This document shows positions 37,227-43,973 of a stretch of DNA of 64,000 nucleotides, one piece after another (position 1 is the first letter of the stretch; every line of letters begins with the position of its first letter). The notes beneath the pieces are model-generated. The model saw only the letters and a list, made by a program, of their open reading frames with translations, searched no databases and was not told the origin of the DNA. The stretch covers positions 62,001 through 126,000 of the forward strand of contig SVNA01000001.1 in NCBI GenBank assembly GCA_015067145.1, read 5' to 3'. The position numbers were made by a program, and so were the translations under genes. The stretch is from Oscillospiraceae bacterium (GTDB lineage Bacteria; Bacillota; Clostridia; Oscillospirales; Ruminococcaceae).

Positions 37227-37574
37227 TTAAAACATACCAGGAACGTTAAGACCGCCTGTTACCTTTTCCATTCTTTCTTCGCTGTCTTTTTTAGCCTTTG
37301 CAACAGCATCGTTTACTGCTGCTGCAACAAGGTCTTCCAGCATTTCGATATCTTCTGGATCAACAACAGATGGATCGATTTTGATTGCAACTACATCGTG
37401 TTTGCCAGAAACTGTAGCTTTAACTACACCGCTGCCGCTCATACCTTCGTATTCTGTTGCATCAAGTTCTTCCTGCAGAGCTTTCATATCGTCCTGCATT
37501 TTCTGAGCCTGTTTGATAATCTGGTTCATGTTCTGTGGGCCGCCGCCCATACCTTTTGGCAATCTTGCTTTCAT
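37227..37574 (-). CDS. ybaB: YbaB/EbfC nucleoid-associated protein
   Basis: A 115-aa dimeric DNA-binding protein. The sequence has an initial Met/Pro/Gly-rich stretch (KARLPKGMGGGPQNMNQII), the helical QAQKMQDDMKALQEELDA, the strand GVVKATVSGKHDVVAIKID, and a C-terminal helix. It is encoded between dnaX and recR, as in most bacteria, and probably associates with DNA rather than catalysing a reaction. Confidence 0.95.
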   Translation of the reverse strand: MKARLPKGMGGGPQNMNQIIKQAQKMQDDMKALQEELDATEYEGMSGSGVVKATVSGKHDVVAIKIDPSVVDPEDIEMLEDLVAAAVNDAVAKAKKDSEERMEKVTGGLNVPGMF

Positions 37575-37592
37575 ATATATTCTCCTTTAAAA

Positions 37593-39104
37593 TTAATCCT
37601 TTATTGTAACTTCAACACCGCTGTTACGCAGTGATAAAATTTCAGCCAATTCGTCTGTTTTCTTTGGTGCAAATTTGTCGGCAATATTTTTATAGCCACC
37701 GATATTGTGTTTTTTGCCACAGGCTTTTTCAATAGCACCTTTTACCACCGCCGCCGCATTTTTATTGCCCCGGAGATAGTCGTTGAGAGCCTCGTGGCCC
37801 TCGATATAAACAACATTCTTATACAGATAAGCATGTGAGCCTTTGAGCAGTGAATAGAGCGGTTTTTCTCCATCTATTGTGCCCACTATATCAATAGCAT
37901 CAAACCACTGTGCAAAAGGAATTGGTTTTTCTTCCTCAACAGCCTGCACCGCCGCTGTTGTCTGCTGCTGTTTTGGCTGCGGTGCTTCCTGTACTGCAGG
38001 AGCAACTGCCACAGGCATAATCTGTGTATTGCAGAGATTGTATATTGCAATATCCAAAGAAATCTTTGGATTCTGACCTTTTGCTATTGAATCAAATGCG
38101 TTTGTAAACTGTGCAAGTGCCGTCTGTATAAAGGCAAAGTTTGTTGTTTCTGCCTGTTTTTTGATAGCTTCATACCTTTCTTCCGCCACATTGAGCAGTT
38201 GATATGTGCTCTTTGGAAGATTTGCAAGAAGCAGATTTCTGAAATGAGTTATAAGTTCTTCGCAAAGACGCTTGATGTCAACGGATTTCTGTTCCAGCAG
38301 CAAAATCTGCTGCAGAGCACCTGTAAGGTCCTTTATGATGATACAATCTGCAAGGTGGAGTATCTCTTCCTGTTTGGAAATACCAACCACATCTGCCACA
38401 ACATCATCGTTGATAACATTGCCTCTGGAAAGGCAGGTGTCGAGAATGGATGTTGCATCTCGCATTGCACCGTCTGCAAGTGAAGCAATTGTTTTTGCCG
38501 CAGACATAGAAAGCTGTATATCTTCACAGTCTGCAATATACATCAGTGCTTCACCGATTTCTTCGATACTAAGCTTGTTGAAATCGTATCTCTGACAGCG
38601 GGAAAGTATTGTTGCAGGAACCTTGTGAAGTTCTGTTGTTGCAAGGATAAACACAACGTGTGCAGGCGGTTCTTCCAGTGTTTTGAGCAATGCATTGAAT
38701 GCCGCTGTAGAAAGCATGTGAACTTCGTCGATAATATATACCTTGTATTTTGCCATAACAGGCAGATACATAACCTCGCTTAAAATATCACGGATATCCT
38801 CCACACTGTTGTTGCTTGCTGCGTCCATTTCTGTTACATCGTAAACAGATTCGTTTTCGATGCCTTTGCACACATCACATTCAAGGCAAGGCTCGCCATT
38901 GTGGTTGTGCTGGCAGTTGATTGCCTTTGCAAAAATCTTGGCACAGCTGGTTTTGCCTGTGCCGCGTGTACCTGTAAAAAGAAATGCGTGGCCGATTTTG
39001 CCGCTGGAAACCTGATTTTTAAGGCTTTCCACAACAATTTTCTGACCGATAACTTCCGAAAAGGTTTTTGGACGATATTTTCTGTATAAAGCTATATGTG
39101 CCAT
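37593..39104 (-). CDS. dnaX: DNA polymerase III subunit gamma/tau
   Basis: Clamp-loader ATPase of 503 aa. Walker A is GTRGTGKTSCAKI (near residues 45-57), the zinc module has CQHNHNGEPCLECDVC, Walker B is VYIIDEVHML, and sensor 1 is ILATTEL. The C terminus (about 360-503) is Gln/Ala-rich and shorter than the tau region of Bacillus. No A-rich slippery sequence for programmed frameshifting was noticed, so a single product is assumed. The SRP RNA gene lies immediately upstream and probably shares the promoter at 39313-39341. Confidence 0.96.
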   Translation of the reverse strand: MAHIALYRKYRPKTFSEVIGQKIVVESLKNQVSSGKIGHAFLFTGTRGTGKTSCAKIFAKAINCQHNHNGEPCLECDVCKGIENESVYDVTEMDAASNNSVEDIRDILSEVMYLPVMAKYKVYIIDEVHMLSTAAFNALLKTLEEPPAHVVFILATTELHKVPATILSRCQRYDFNKLSIEEIGEALMYIADCEDIQLSMSAAKTIASLADGAMRDATSILDTCLSRGNVINDDVVADVVGISKQEEILHLADCIIIKDLTGALQQILLLEQKSVDIKRLCEELITHFRNLLLANLPKSTYQLLNVAEERYEAIKKQAETTNFAFIQTALAQFTNAFDSIAKGQNPKISLDIAIYNLCNTQIMPVAVAPAVQEAPQPKQQQTTAAVQAVEEEKPIPFAQWFDAIDIVGTIDGEKPLYSLLKGSHAYLYKNVVYIEGHEALNDYLRGNKNAAAVVKGAIEKACGKKHNIGGYKNIADKFAPKKTDELAEILSLRNSGVEVTIKD

Positions 39105-39130
39105 TCTGCAAAACCTCCGAAATTATTTTA

Positions 39131-39306
39131 AAATAGGACAGGCTATTGGCCTATACTGTTTTATATGCAAAGAAAACTGCAGATATCGCATAGTCAGACC
39201 ACTTAATGCTGCTTGGTTCCCCACCTGACATGGTTCATGGCGAACTATCGTATCCCGCCCTCTTTGCATATAGAACAATACACATAATAGCGCTGTCCTG
39301 TTCAAC
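39131..39306 (-). ncRNA. ffs: Signal recognition particle RNA (bacterial SRP, scRNA)
   Basis: The minus-strand transcript of about 170 bases folds as one long rod: AGGACAG at both ends pairs, as do TATATGCAAAGA (39272-39261) and its complement (39161-39172). The apex carries the SRP helix 8 core, ATGTCAGGT, a GG-GGAA-CC capped loop (GGAA tetraloop at 39217-39220) and AAGCAGC, which binds the Ffh M domain. The order scr-dnaX-ybaB-recR is the same as in Bacillus. It is longer than E. coli 4.5S but leaves no room for the Alu helices 3 and 4 of the large Bacillus RNA. Ends are estimates. Confidence 0.9.
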
Positions 39307-39312
39307 TGTTAT

Positions 39313-39341
39313 ATATTAACATATTTTTTTTTATTATTCAA
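39313..39341 (-). promoter_or_regulatory. Sigma-A type promoter of SRP RNA (and dnaX operon)
   Basis: Minus strand TTGAAT, 17-base A-rich spacer, TAATAT. Transcription would start near 39306, at the 5' end of the SRP RNA rod. Confidence 0.7.
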
Positions 39342-39456
39342 GTATATATTTTGTAAAACTATAAGTCAGAAAAATTTGGATTTTCACAATTTTCTAATAT
39401 TTATATGATAAATTTAAAATAGAAAAGTCTTATTGTTGTTAAATAAGCAGAAGAAT
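39342..39456. other. AT-rich non-coding stretch
   Basis: Between the SRP promoter and the plus-strand promoter at 39457. Very AT-rich with no gene, hairpin or repeat that I can support; it separates two divergent transcripts. Confidence 0.6.
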
Positions 39457-39486
39457 TTGATTGTTTATGGCATGATTATTTATAAT
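39457..39486 (+). promoter_or_regulatory. Promoter of the plus-strand small-protein operon
   Basis: TTGATT, 18-base spacer, TATAAT. Transcription would begin near 39493, upstream of the hairpin and terminator at 39521-39595. Confidence 0.65.
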
Positions 39487-39492
39487 AAAAGT

Positions 39493-39595
39493 CTGCAAAG
39501 CGTTTATAGTTTAATAATACCCGCCTTGCGATATCCAATATTTCGCAAAAGACGGCATAAAAGTTTTAAGGAGCGGGATTTCCCCGCTCTTTTTT
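39493..39595 (+). promoter_or_regulatory. Candidate attenuator leader (terminator/antiterminator)
   Basis: About 103 bases of leader between a promoter and the first small gene. Hairpin A pairs CCG/CGG at its base and TTGCGA (39526-39531) with TCGCAA (39543-39548). Hairpin B is a strong terminator, GAGCGGG (39571-39577) with CCCGCTC (39583-39589), followed by six T. The segment CCCGCCTT (39520-39527) can instead pair with AAG and GCGGG (39568-39577, GA bulged), which would block both hairpins. This layout is that of a transcriptional attenuator or an unrecognised riboswitch. It matches no riboswitch class I know. An alternative is a free small RNA of about 100 bases. Confidence 0.5.
39571..39595 (+). 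terminator. Intrinsic terminator inside the 39.5-kb leader
   Basis: Seven-bp GC-rich stem with 5-base loop and six T on the plus strand, 35 bases ahead of the ATG at 39631. It would stop transcripts before the small-protein operon unless the antiterminator forms. Confidence 0.85.
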
Positions 39596-39630
39596 GTAAT
39601 TATATTCTGATATTAATGGAGTGTGATTAT

Positions 39631-39900
39631 ATGAAAAAGAGAACAAAAGTAATAATCGGTGTCCTTTGGCTGATTTTAGTAGCAGCTATAAGTTTGTTTG
39701 CGGATTTTCCACGAAAAGGAACAGTAATAGATTTTGTTGATGATGCTGTTATAATCAAATCAGATGATGGCAAAAGAGTAACTCTTGTCGAGGACTATCG
39801 CACCTATATTTCGGAAGACGAAGAATGGTGTGTTGGAGATAAAGTTATAATCAGAGACGGATTGTTCAGTGACTTAAGCCTGCATCGCATAGATGAGTAA
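39631..39900 (+). CDS. Small membrane-anchored protein of unknown function
   Basis: An 89-aa protein with a basic start, one transmembrane or signal segment (residues 7-25, VIIGVLWLILVAAISLF) and an extracytoplasmic domain with beta-strand pattern, GTVIDFVDDAVIIKSDDG and CVGDKVIIRDG. It does not match a family I recognise. The ATG follows GGAG with 9 bases. A longer open frame from 39433 runs through the leader hairpins and is rejected as the start. First gene of a six-gene plus-strand cluster. Confidence 0.65.
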   Translation: MKKRTKVIIGVLWLILVAAISLFADFPRKGTVIDFVDDAVIIKSDDGKRVTLVEDYRTYISEDEEWCVGDKVIIRDGLFSDLSLHRIDE

Positions 39901-39952
39901 ATCTTGCTTATATAAAAATATAATAAATTTCGGTTTGAAGGAGTGTGATGAT

Positions 39953-40525
39953 ATGAAAAAATTGATAACTTTAATTTTGACAATGTTTTGTATTCTTGGG
40001 TTAACAGGCTGCAGCACAGAAAAAATTCAATCACCGGGCACTCCAGCAGATGAAGCATTTGATATAGCTGTTGCCAACACAGACTGGACAGACGGAAGCA
40101 AAATCTATTTAAAAGCTTTAAATACTGATAAAATGACCGAAAGCAGTGTTCTGCATCTTCCGATATATAAGTTTGACACTCTGGAAGAATTGGAACAGTT
40201 TAAAATATCCTTTGGTAAAGAGTTGGATATGGAATACGGATATGATGAAGTTCCGTCATTCAATGAAACAACTGCCAATTATGATGAAACATTTTTTGAA
40301 GAAAACACTTTAATGCTTGTTTATGTCAGTGCCAACAGCGGCAGCTACAGATTTGGTGTTAACAGTGTGTTTTGTGACGGAAACTCTTTCTGCATCCATG
40401 TAGAACAACTTAACAATCCGGAAGCTGTTACCTGTGATATGACAGGTTGGTTTATAACCGTTGCTGTTACTGACAGGATGGTTGAGGATTGTGTTGAGTT
40501 TGATGCTGATTTAGGTAAATGGTAA
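39953..40525 (+). CDS. Putative lipoprotein
   Basis: A 190-aa secreted lipoprotein. The signal MKKLITLILTMFCILGLTGC ends in the lipobox LTGC, so Cys20 would be lipidated after signal peptidase II cleavage. The mature part has an acidic region, FDTLEELEQFKISFGKEL, then a beta-rich part with LMLVYVSANSGSYRFGVNSV and a C-terminal TGWFITVAVTDRMVED. Two more Cys (in FCDGNSFC) could pair. The domain is not one I can name with confidence. The leader GGAGTGTGATGATATG nearly repeats the ribosome site of the gene before it. Confidence 0.75.
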   Translation: MKKLITLILTMFCILGLTGCSTEKIQSPGTPADEAFDIAVANTDWTDGSKIYLKALNTDKMTESSVLHLPIYKFDTLEELEQFKISFGKELDMEYGYDEVPSFNETTANYDETFFEENTLMLVYVSANSGSYRFGVNSVFCDGNSFCIHVEQLNNPEAVTCDMTGWFITVAVTDRMVEDCVEFDADLGKW

Positions 40526-40549
40526 TGGTGAATGAAAGGATTGATCAAA

Positions 40550-40744
40550 ATGAAAAAATATATAAAAAGAGCAATCTCTGCTTGTTTTGGTTCCAGTTTA
40601 GCAGTTGTTGCAGTACAATCATTTGATTATCTGGGTGTTTGGAAACTCTGGGATTTTCTTATTAATTTTTTATTTACTTTTATTATAACTACAGTTGTTG
40701 TGTCTGTATGTCTTTGGTTGTGGAGTAAAATAAAGAGAAAATAA
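40550..40744 (+). CDS. Small two-helix membrane protein
   Basis: A 64-aa protein with two hydrophobic segments (about residues 11-24 and 30-57, with LINFLFTFIITTVVVSVCLW) and Lys-rich ends. The ATG at 40550 sits 9 bases after AAAGGA; an upstream ATG at 40532 is in frame but has no ribosome site. Function unknown; member of the 39.6-41.4 kb cluster. Confidence 0.6.
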   Translation: MKKYIKRAISACFGSSLAVVAVQSFDYLGVWKLWDFLINFLFTFIITTVVVSVCLWLWSKIKRK

Positions 40745-40771
40745 AGCATACTTTACATGGAGGTAACACTT

Positions 40772-40990
40772 ATGTTAAGACCACATACAGAGCTTGGCTT
40801 GAAAGGCGGATTTATAGCAATACCTATAGTTTTACTATTTGTTTGGCTTTTCAACTCCTATCAGTTAGGTAAGTTCGGCAATAAAAATACTGTATCCCCA
40901 AAAAGTAAAATATTCTATGTTATACTTGTGCTTTTTATTGTAATTACATCGATTGTTATAGGATTTTTGCTTTTGTATTTTTCGGCATAA
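40772..40990 (+). CDS. Small two-helix membrane protein
   Basis: A 72-aa protein with two likely transmembrane helices (about residues 10-30, GGFIAIPIVLLFVWLFN, and 47-70, IFYVILVLFIVITSIVIGFL) joined by a basic loop. ATG follows GGAGG at 8 bases. No recognised family. Confidence 0.62.
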   Translation: MLRPHTELGLKGGFIAIPIVLLFVWLFNSYQLGKFGNKNTVSPKSKIFYVILVLFIVITSIVIGFLLLYFSA

Positions 40991-41023
40991 GACAAAACAA
41001 TTATTATTCAAGGAGGAACTGCT

Positions 41024-41242
41024 ATGAGTACAGGTATTGTTTTTTCAGATATTTTAGTAAGCCCGATAACAATGGTTTTAGCAGTTATAGTGTTTCTTCT
41101 GTGCTGTTGGCTGCTTTTGTTTAAGAGAAAAACAATCAGCTCGGGCACAAAAACATTAGTTGTTTTTGGCATAATTATCACAGGCATATATATTGCTTTT
41201 ATAGTTTGGGCGGTTATAGGTTTTGGCGGAGGTTTCAGATGA
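41024..41242 (+). CDS. Small two-helix membrane protein
   Basis: A 72-aa protein with two hydrophobic helices (about 9-29, ILVSPITMVLAVIVFLLCCW, and 43-66, TLVVFGIIITGIYIAFIVWA) separated by KRKTISSG. ATG follows AAGGAGG. The stop codon overlaps the start of the DUF4177-like gene (ATGA), a sign of coupled translation. Confidence 0.62.
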   Translation: MSTGIVFSDILVSPITMVLAVIVFLLCCWLLLFKRKTISSGTKTLVVFGIIITGIYIAFIVWAVIGFGGGFR

Positions 41243-41424
41243 AAAAATACGAATATAAAAGTTTAAATATCAATACATTTATGGGTTCCGGCACAGTTGA
41301 ACACAGAGATATAATCAACGAGTATGCTGCAAAAGGATACAAATATGTTGGTTATATTCCGATAGATATTAACGACCACGGAAAAATCAGGAAAATAGAT
41401 TTAATATTTGAAATCGACCAATAA
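41239..41424 (+). CDS. DUF4177-like protein
   Basis: A 61-aa soluble protein. KKYEYKSLNIN at the start and HRDIINEYAAKGYKYVGYIP later match the pattern of DUF4177, a small alpha/beta family of unknown role. Last gene of the plus-strand cluster, translated by coupling to the membrane protein before it. A strong terminator follows 20 bases later. Confidence 0.7.
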   Translation: MKKYEYKSLNINTFMGSGTVEHRDIINEYAAKGYKYVGYIPIDINDHGKIRKIDLIFEIDQ

Positions 41425-41444
41425 TTTATAAAACTATATATGTT

Positions 41445-41488
41445 AAAAGCTGCCCTTATCGGAATTATACCGATAAGGACAGCTTTTT
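41445..41488. terminator. Bidirectional terminator between convergent operons
   Basis: Long stem AAAGCTGcCCTTATCGG (41446-41462) with CCGATAAGGaCAGCTTT (41470-41486), one mismatch, 7-base loop. The plus strand has TTTTT after it and the minus strand CTTTTAAC. It serves the small-protein cluster and, in the other direction, the AOR operon, whose last gene ends at 41490. Confidence 0.9.
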
Positions 41489-41489
41489 A

Positions 41490-41753
41490 TTATGATTCGT
41501 AAATTACATTTGCAAGGGCAAAAATGGAAATCCAGGTATACCGTCCCACAACACCATCCTGTGCCAGCCCAACATGCTGCTGAAAACGCCGCACAGCTGT
41601 ATCTGTTGCATTGCCGAAAATACCGTCCTCCACAAGCACATCATGGGTTGGATATTTTGTCAGAATTACATTCATGGCCGCCTGCATTGTTTCCACATCC
41701 GATCCAGAATCTCCGTATCTCAACGGAATATCAGGATGCTGAGGAAAAAACAT
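41490..41753 (-). CDS. Peptidoglycan-binding domain protein (single domain)
   Basis: An 87-aa protein that is essentially one PG_binding_1 domain: LRYGDSGSDVETMQAAMN, DGIFGNATDTAVRRFQQ and GLAQDGVVGRYTWISI. No signal peptide or catalytic domain is attached, unlike most family members, so it may act in the cytoplasm, use a non-classical route, or be a fragment of a spore-lysis type enzyme. ATG follows AAGGAGTGTGATTGT. Last gene of the AOR operon direction. Confidence 0.82.
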   Translation of the reverse strand: MFFPQHPDIPLRYGDSGSDVETMQAAMNVILTKYPTHDVLVEDGIFGNATDTAVRRFQQHVGLAQDGVVGRYTWISIFALANVIYES

Positions 41754-41811
41754 ACAATCACACTCCTTTGATATATTTTATTATCAAAGGCATTTGTTTG
41801 TGATATATCTG

Positions 41812-42036
41812 TTAATCCACATCGAGATAACTTACCGCTTCATCAATATCAATTATTATCTTTCTGCAGTTTTCACAGTAATATGCGGCAGAATATTCTG
41901 TTTTCATAAAATCACTCAATGCGATTTCATCTTTTCTTTTCAGGATTGTAACTTTCTGCCTTTTAGTCCATATTGGCGGGGATTTTGCCTCTATTATTCC
42001 CCTTTCCATTTCTTTATTGCAGTATGGACAAATCAT
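41812..42036 (-). CDS. Small zinc-ribbon protein (DUF6487-like)
   Basis: A 74-aa protein. CPYCNKEMERG at the N terminus and YYCENCRKIIIDI near the C terminus make a four-Cys zinc ribbon; the middle is basic and hydrophilic (WTKRQKVTILKRKDEIAL). Such proteins are common as short hypothetical genes in Clostridia and have no assigned role. ATG follows AGAGGTGATGG, 10 bp after the alcohol dehydrogenase stop. Confidence 0.72.
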   Translation of the reverse strand: MICPYCNKEMERGIIEAKSPPIWTKRQKVTILKRKDEIALSDFMKTEYSAAYYCENCRKIIIDIDEAVSYLDVD

Positions 42037-42046
42037 ACCATCACCT

Positions 42047-43702
42047 CTATTTTGCTGTTCTGAGTGTATTTATGAGCTTGCGAAAATCTTTTTCTCCCCA
42101 GATTGCAGGCACAGGATAGAGCGGATTTGCCTCCTTGCTTGCCCACTTGATAATCTGTGGAATATCTTTTTCTTTAATATCCGCAATACCTGCAGGCAGA
42201 TTCATCCGGCGTTTCAAATCTTCTATCCATTCTATAAATTTAAGTGCTTTTTCCTTGTTGTCTGCACCTGTCATACCGCATGCATCTGCACAGTCTGCAA
42301 GTTTATCATATACAGCACTGCCAAACTGACGCATAACATGAGGTAGAATAACAGACATTGCCAGACCATGCGGCACACCGTACAGACCGCCAAGTGTGTG
42401 ACCTACTGCATGAACATAGCCTACACAGCCACGGGTAAAGGCTCTGCCCGCATAGAATGCCGCTTTCTGCATATTCTGTCTTGCCTGAATATTTTTGCCG
42501 TCGTTATAAGCATCAAGAAGATTTTCATAGATAAGCTTAATCGCATCAAGTGCAAGCTTCTTTTCAAGTTTTGTTAGGTATGTATAGTTTGTATATGCTT
42601 CAACTGCATGACAGAGTGCATCCATACCTGTTGTTGCTGTTACAAACTGTGGCAGACCAACTGTAAGTTTTGGGTCCAGCACTGCGTATTTAGGAATAAG
42701 CACTGTGTCGTTGATGGATGCTTTGTGGTGCGTTGCGCTGTCGGTGATAACTGCCGCAACTGTGGTTTCGGAGCCTGTACCCGATGTAGTAGGAACTGCA
42801 AAGAAAGGCGGAATTGGCTTTAAAACCCTAAGCAAACCCTGAAGCTGCACAACCTTTTTCCTTGGTCTTGCCACACGGGCACCGATAGCTTTTGCACAGT
42901 CCATTGGTGCACCGCCGCCAAATGCCACCAGACCGTTACAGTCGTTTTCCTTATAGATTTTAAAACCTTCCTCAACATTGTCACTTGTCGGGTTTGGCTC
43001 TATGTCGCTGAAAACAACATACTGTACGCCCTCTTTTTCCATAGCCTCAAACATAGGGTTTGGCAGGCCTATTTTCATAAGGCCGTTATCTGTTACAACA
43101 AGCACATTATCAAGCCCTTTTTCCTTTATCCAGGCAGGAAGCTTGAGTACGCTGTCCTCGCCTTCGATATATTCTGGCATACGATATGGCAGTACATAGT
43201 TACCTATCTTCATAACAAACTGGAAAGTTCTGCAAAATGCTTTATACATACTGTTGGCCTCCTTTGTTTCTTCCTGTACAGTTTCGCCTTCAGCACACAT
43301 TTCTATGGCGTCAATGGGGCATACATCCCTGCATATCCCGCATCCGATACAGGATTTTTCGTCTTTAAGCTGTGCCTTTGTGTTTATGTCGCCGCGATAT
43401 TCAGGACCTGAAATTTCAAGGCAGTTCTGTGGGCAGTTTTCCACACATACGGAACATCCTGCACATCTTTGCTTTATATATGGTTTTTTCCATTCTGATT
43501 TTGGCTGTTTGGGAACAACTGCACCTTTTTCATCCGTTACCGCTCCCTGCGGACAAATCTTTCCACAGAGGCCGCAGCTTATGCATTTTTCGCTGTCTAT
43601 TGTATGTTTCTCTTTAAGCACACCATCAATGGCGTTTACAGGACATTGTTTTGCACACAATGTACAGCCGATACATTTTTCGGTTATCGTATAGCCTTTC
43701 AT
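42047..43702 (-). CDS. Iron-containing alcohol dehydrogenase with N-terminal double ferredoxin domain
   Basis: A 551-aa fusion. Residues 1-135 carry four CxxCxxCxxxC motifs (Cys 10/13/16/20, 40/43/46/50, 80/83/86/90, 118/121/124/128), enough for four [4Fe-4S] clusters in two ferredoxin-like modules. After a short linker comes a complete group III alcohol dehydrogenase: nucleotide loop FGGGAPMDCAKAIG, SGTGSETT, and metal ligands in GMDALCHAVEAY and HAVGHTLGGLYGVPHG. The likely reaction is aldehyde/alcohol interconversion with NAD(P)H, with the iron-sulfur part passing electrons to or from ferredoxin; that link is inference. Start moved to the ATG after AGGGGG. It lies 10 bp downstream of a MoaD-like gene and AOR. 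Confidence 0.88.
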   Translation of the reverse strand: MKGYTITEKCIGCTLCAKQCPVNAIDGVLKEKHTIDSEKCISCGLCGKICPQGAVTDEKGAVVPKQPKSEWKKPYIKQRCAGCSVCVENCPQNCLEISGPEYRGDINTKAQLKDEKSCIGCGICRDVCPIDAIEMCAEGETVQEETKEANSMYKAFCRTFQFVMKIGNYVLPYRMPEYIEGEDSVLKLPAWIKEKGLDNVLVVTDNGLMKIGLPNPMFEAMEKEGVQYVVFSDIEPNPTSDNVEEGFKIYKENDCNGLVAFGGGAPMDCAKAIGARVARPRKKVVQLQGLLRVLKPIPPFFAVPTTSGTGSETTVAAVITDSATHHKASINDTVLIPKYAVLDPKLTVGLPQFVTATTGMDALCHAVEAYTNYTYLTKLEKKLALDAIKLIYENLLDAYNDGKNIQARQNMQKAAFYAGRAFTRGCVGYVHAVGHTLGGLYGVPHGLAMSVILPHVMRQFGSAVYDKLADCADACGMTGADNKEKALKFIEWIEDLKRRMNLPAGIADIKEKDIPQIIKWASKEANPLYPVPAIWGEKDFRKLINTLRTAK

Positions 43703-43712
43703 ATTATGCCCC

Positions 43713-43961
43713 CTATCCTCCTGCGACCATAGACATAAAAACAACCTGGTCGCCGTCCTTTAATTTTGTATTTTTACCCGCCTGCTGTCCGTTTACCATA
43801 ACAGCACAGCTGTTTATATCTTTTGCAGTTATTGTTTTTCCGTTCTGCAATGCTTTTTCTGACAGAACTAAATAAAGTTCTTTTACTGAATATGCTTCTG
43901 CCGTAAACTCCTTTATCCCGCTGTCAATACGCAGCAGACCGAACAGTTTCACATTTACCAT
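43713..43961 (-). CDS. MoaD/ThiS-like sulfur carrier
   Basis: An 82-aa ubiquitin-like protein that ends in VAGG, the C-terminal Gly-Gly that is adenylated and thiocarboxylated in MoaD/ThiS proteins. Placed directly between AOR and the ferredoxin/ADH gene, it probably helps make the tungstopterin cofactor of AOR rather than acting in thiamine synthesis. The rest of the molybdopterin pathway is not in the window. ATG follows CGGAGG. Confidence 0.85.
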   Translation of the reverse strand: MVNVKLFGLLRIDSGIKEFTAEAYSVKELYLVLSEKALQNGKTITAKDINSCAVMVNGQQAGKNTKLKDGDQVVFMSMVAGG

Positions 43962-43973
43962 AAAGGTCCTCCG

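Noticed and set aside
37593-39104. Programmed frameshift making a short gamma form of DnaX
   Set aside because: I saw no A6G-like slippery heptamer followed by a stem in the expected part of the gene.
39123-39305. Short frame on the minus strand over the SRP RNA
   Set aside because: It coincides exactly with the paired rod of the SRP RNA and has no ribosome site.
39433-39630. Open frame continuing upstream of the 39631 gene as a longer protein
   Set aside because: It passes through a promoter-like -10, a hairpin and a T-run terminator, and the ATG at 39631 has a proper ribosome site.
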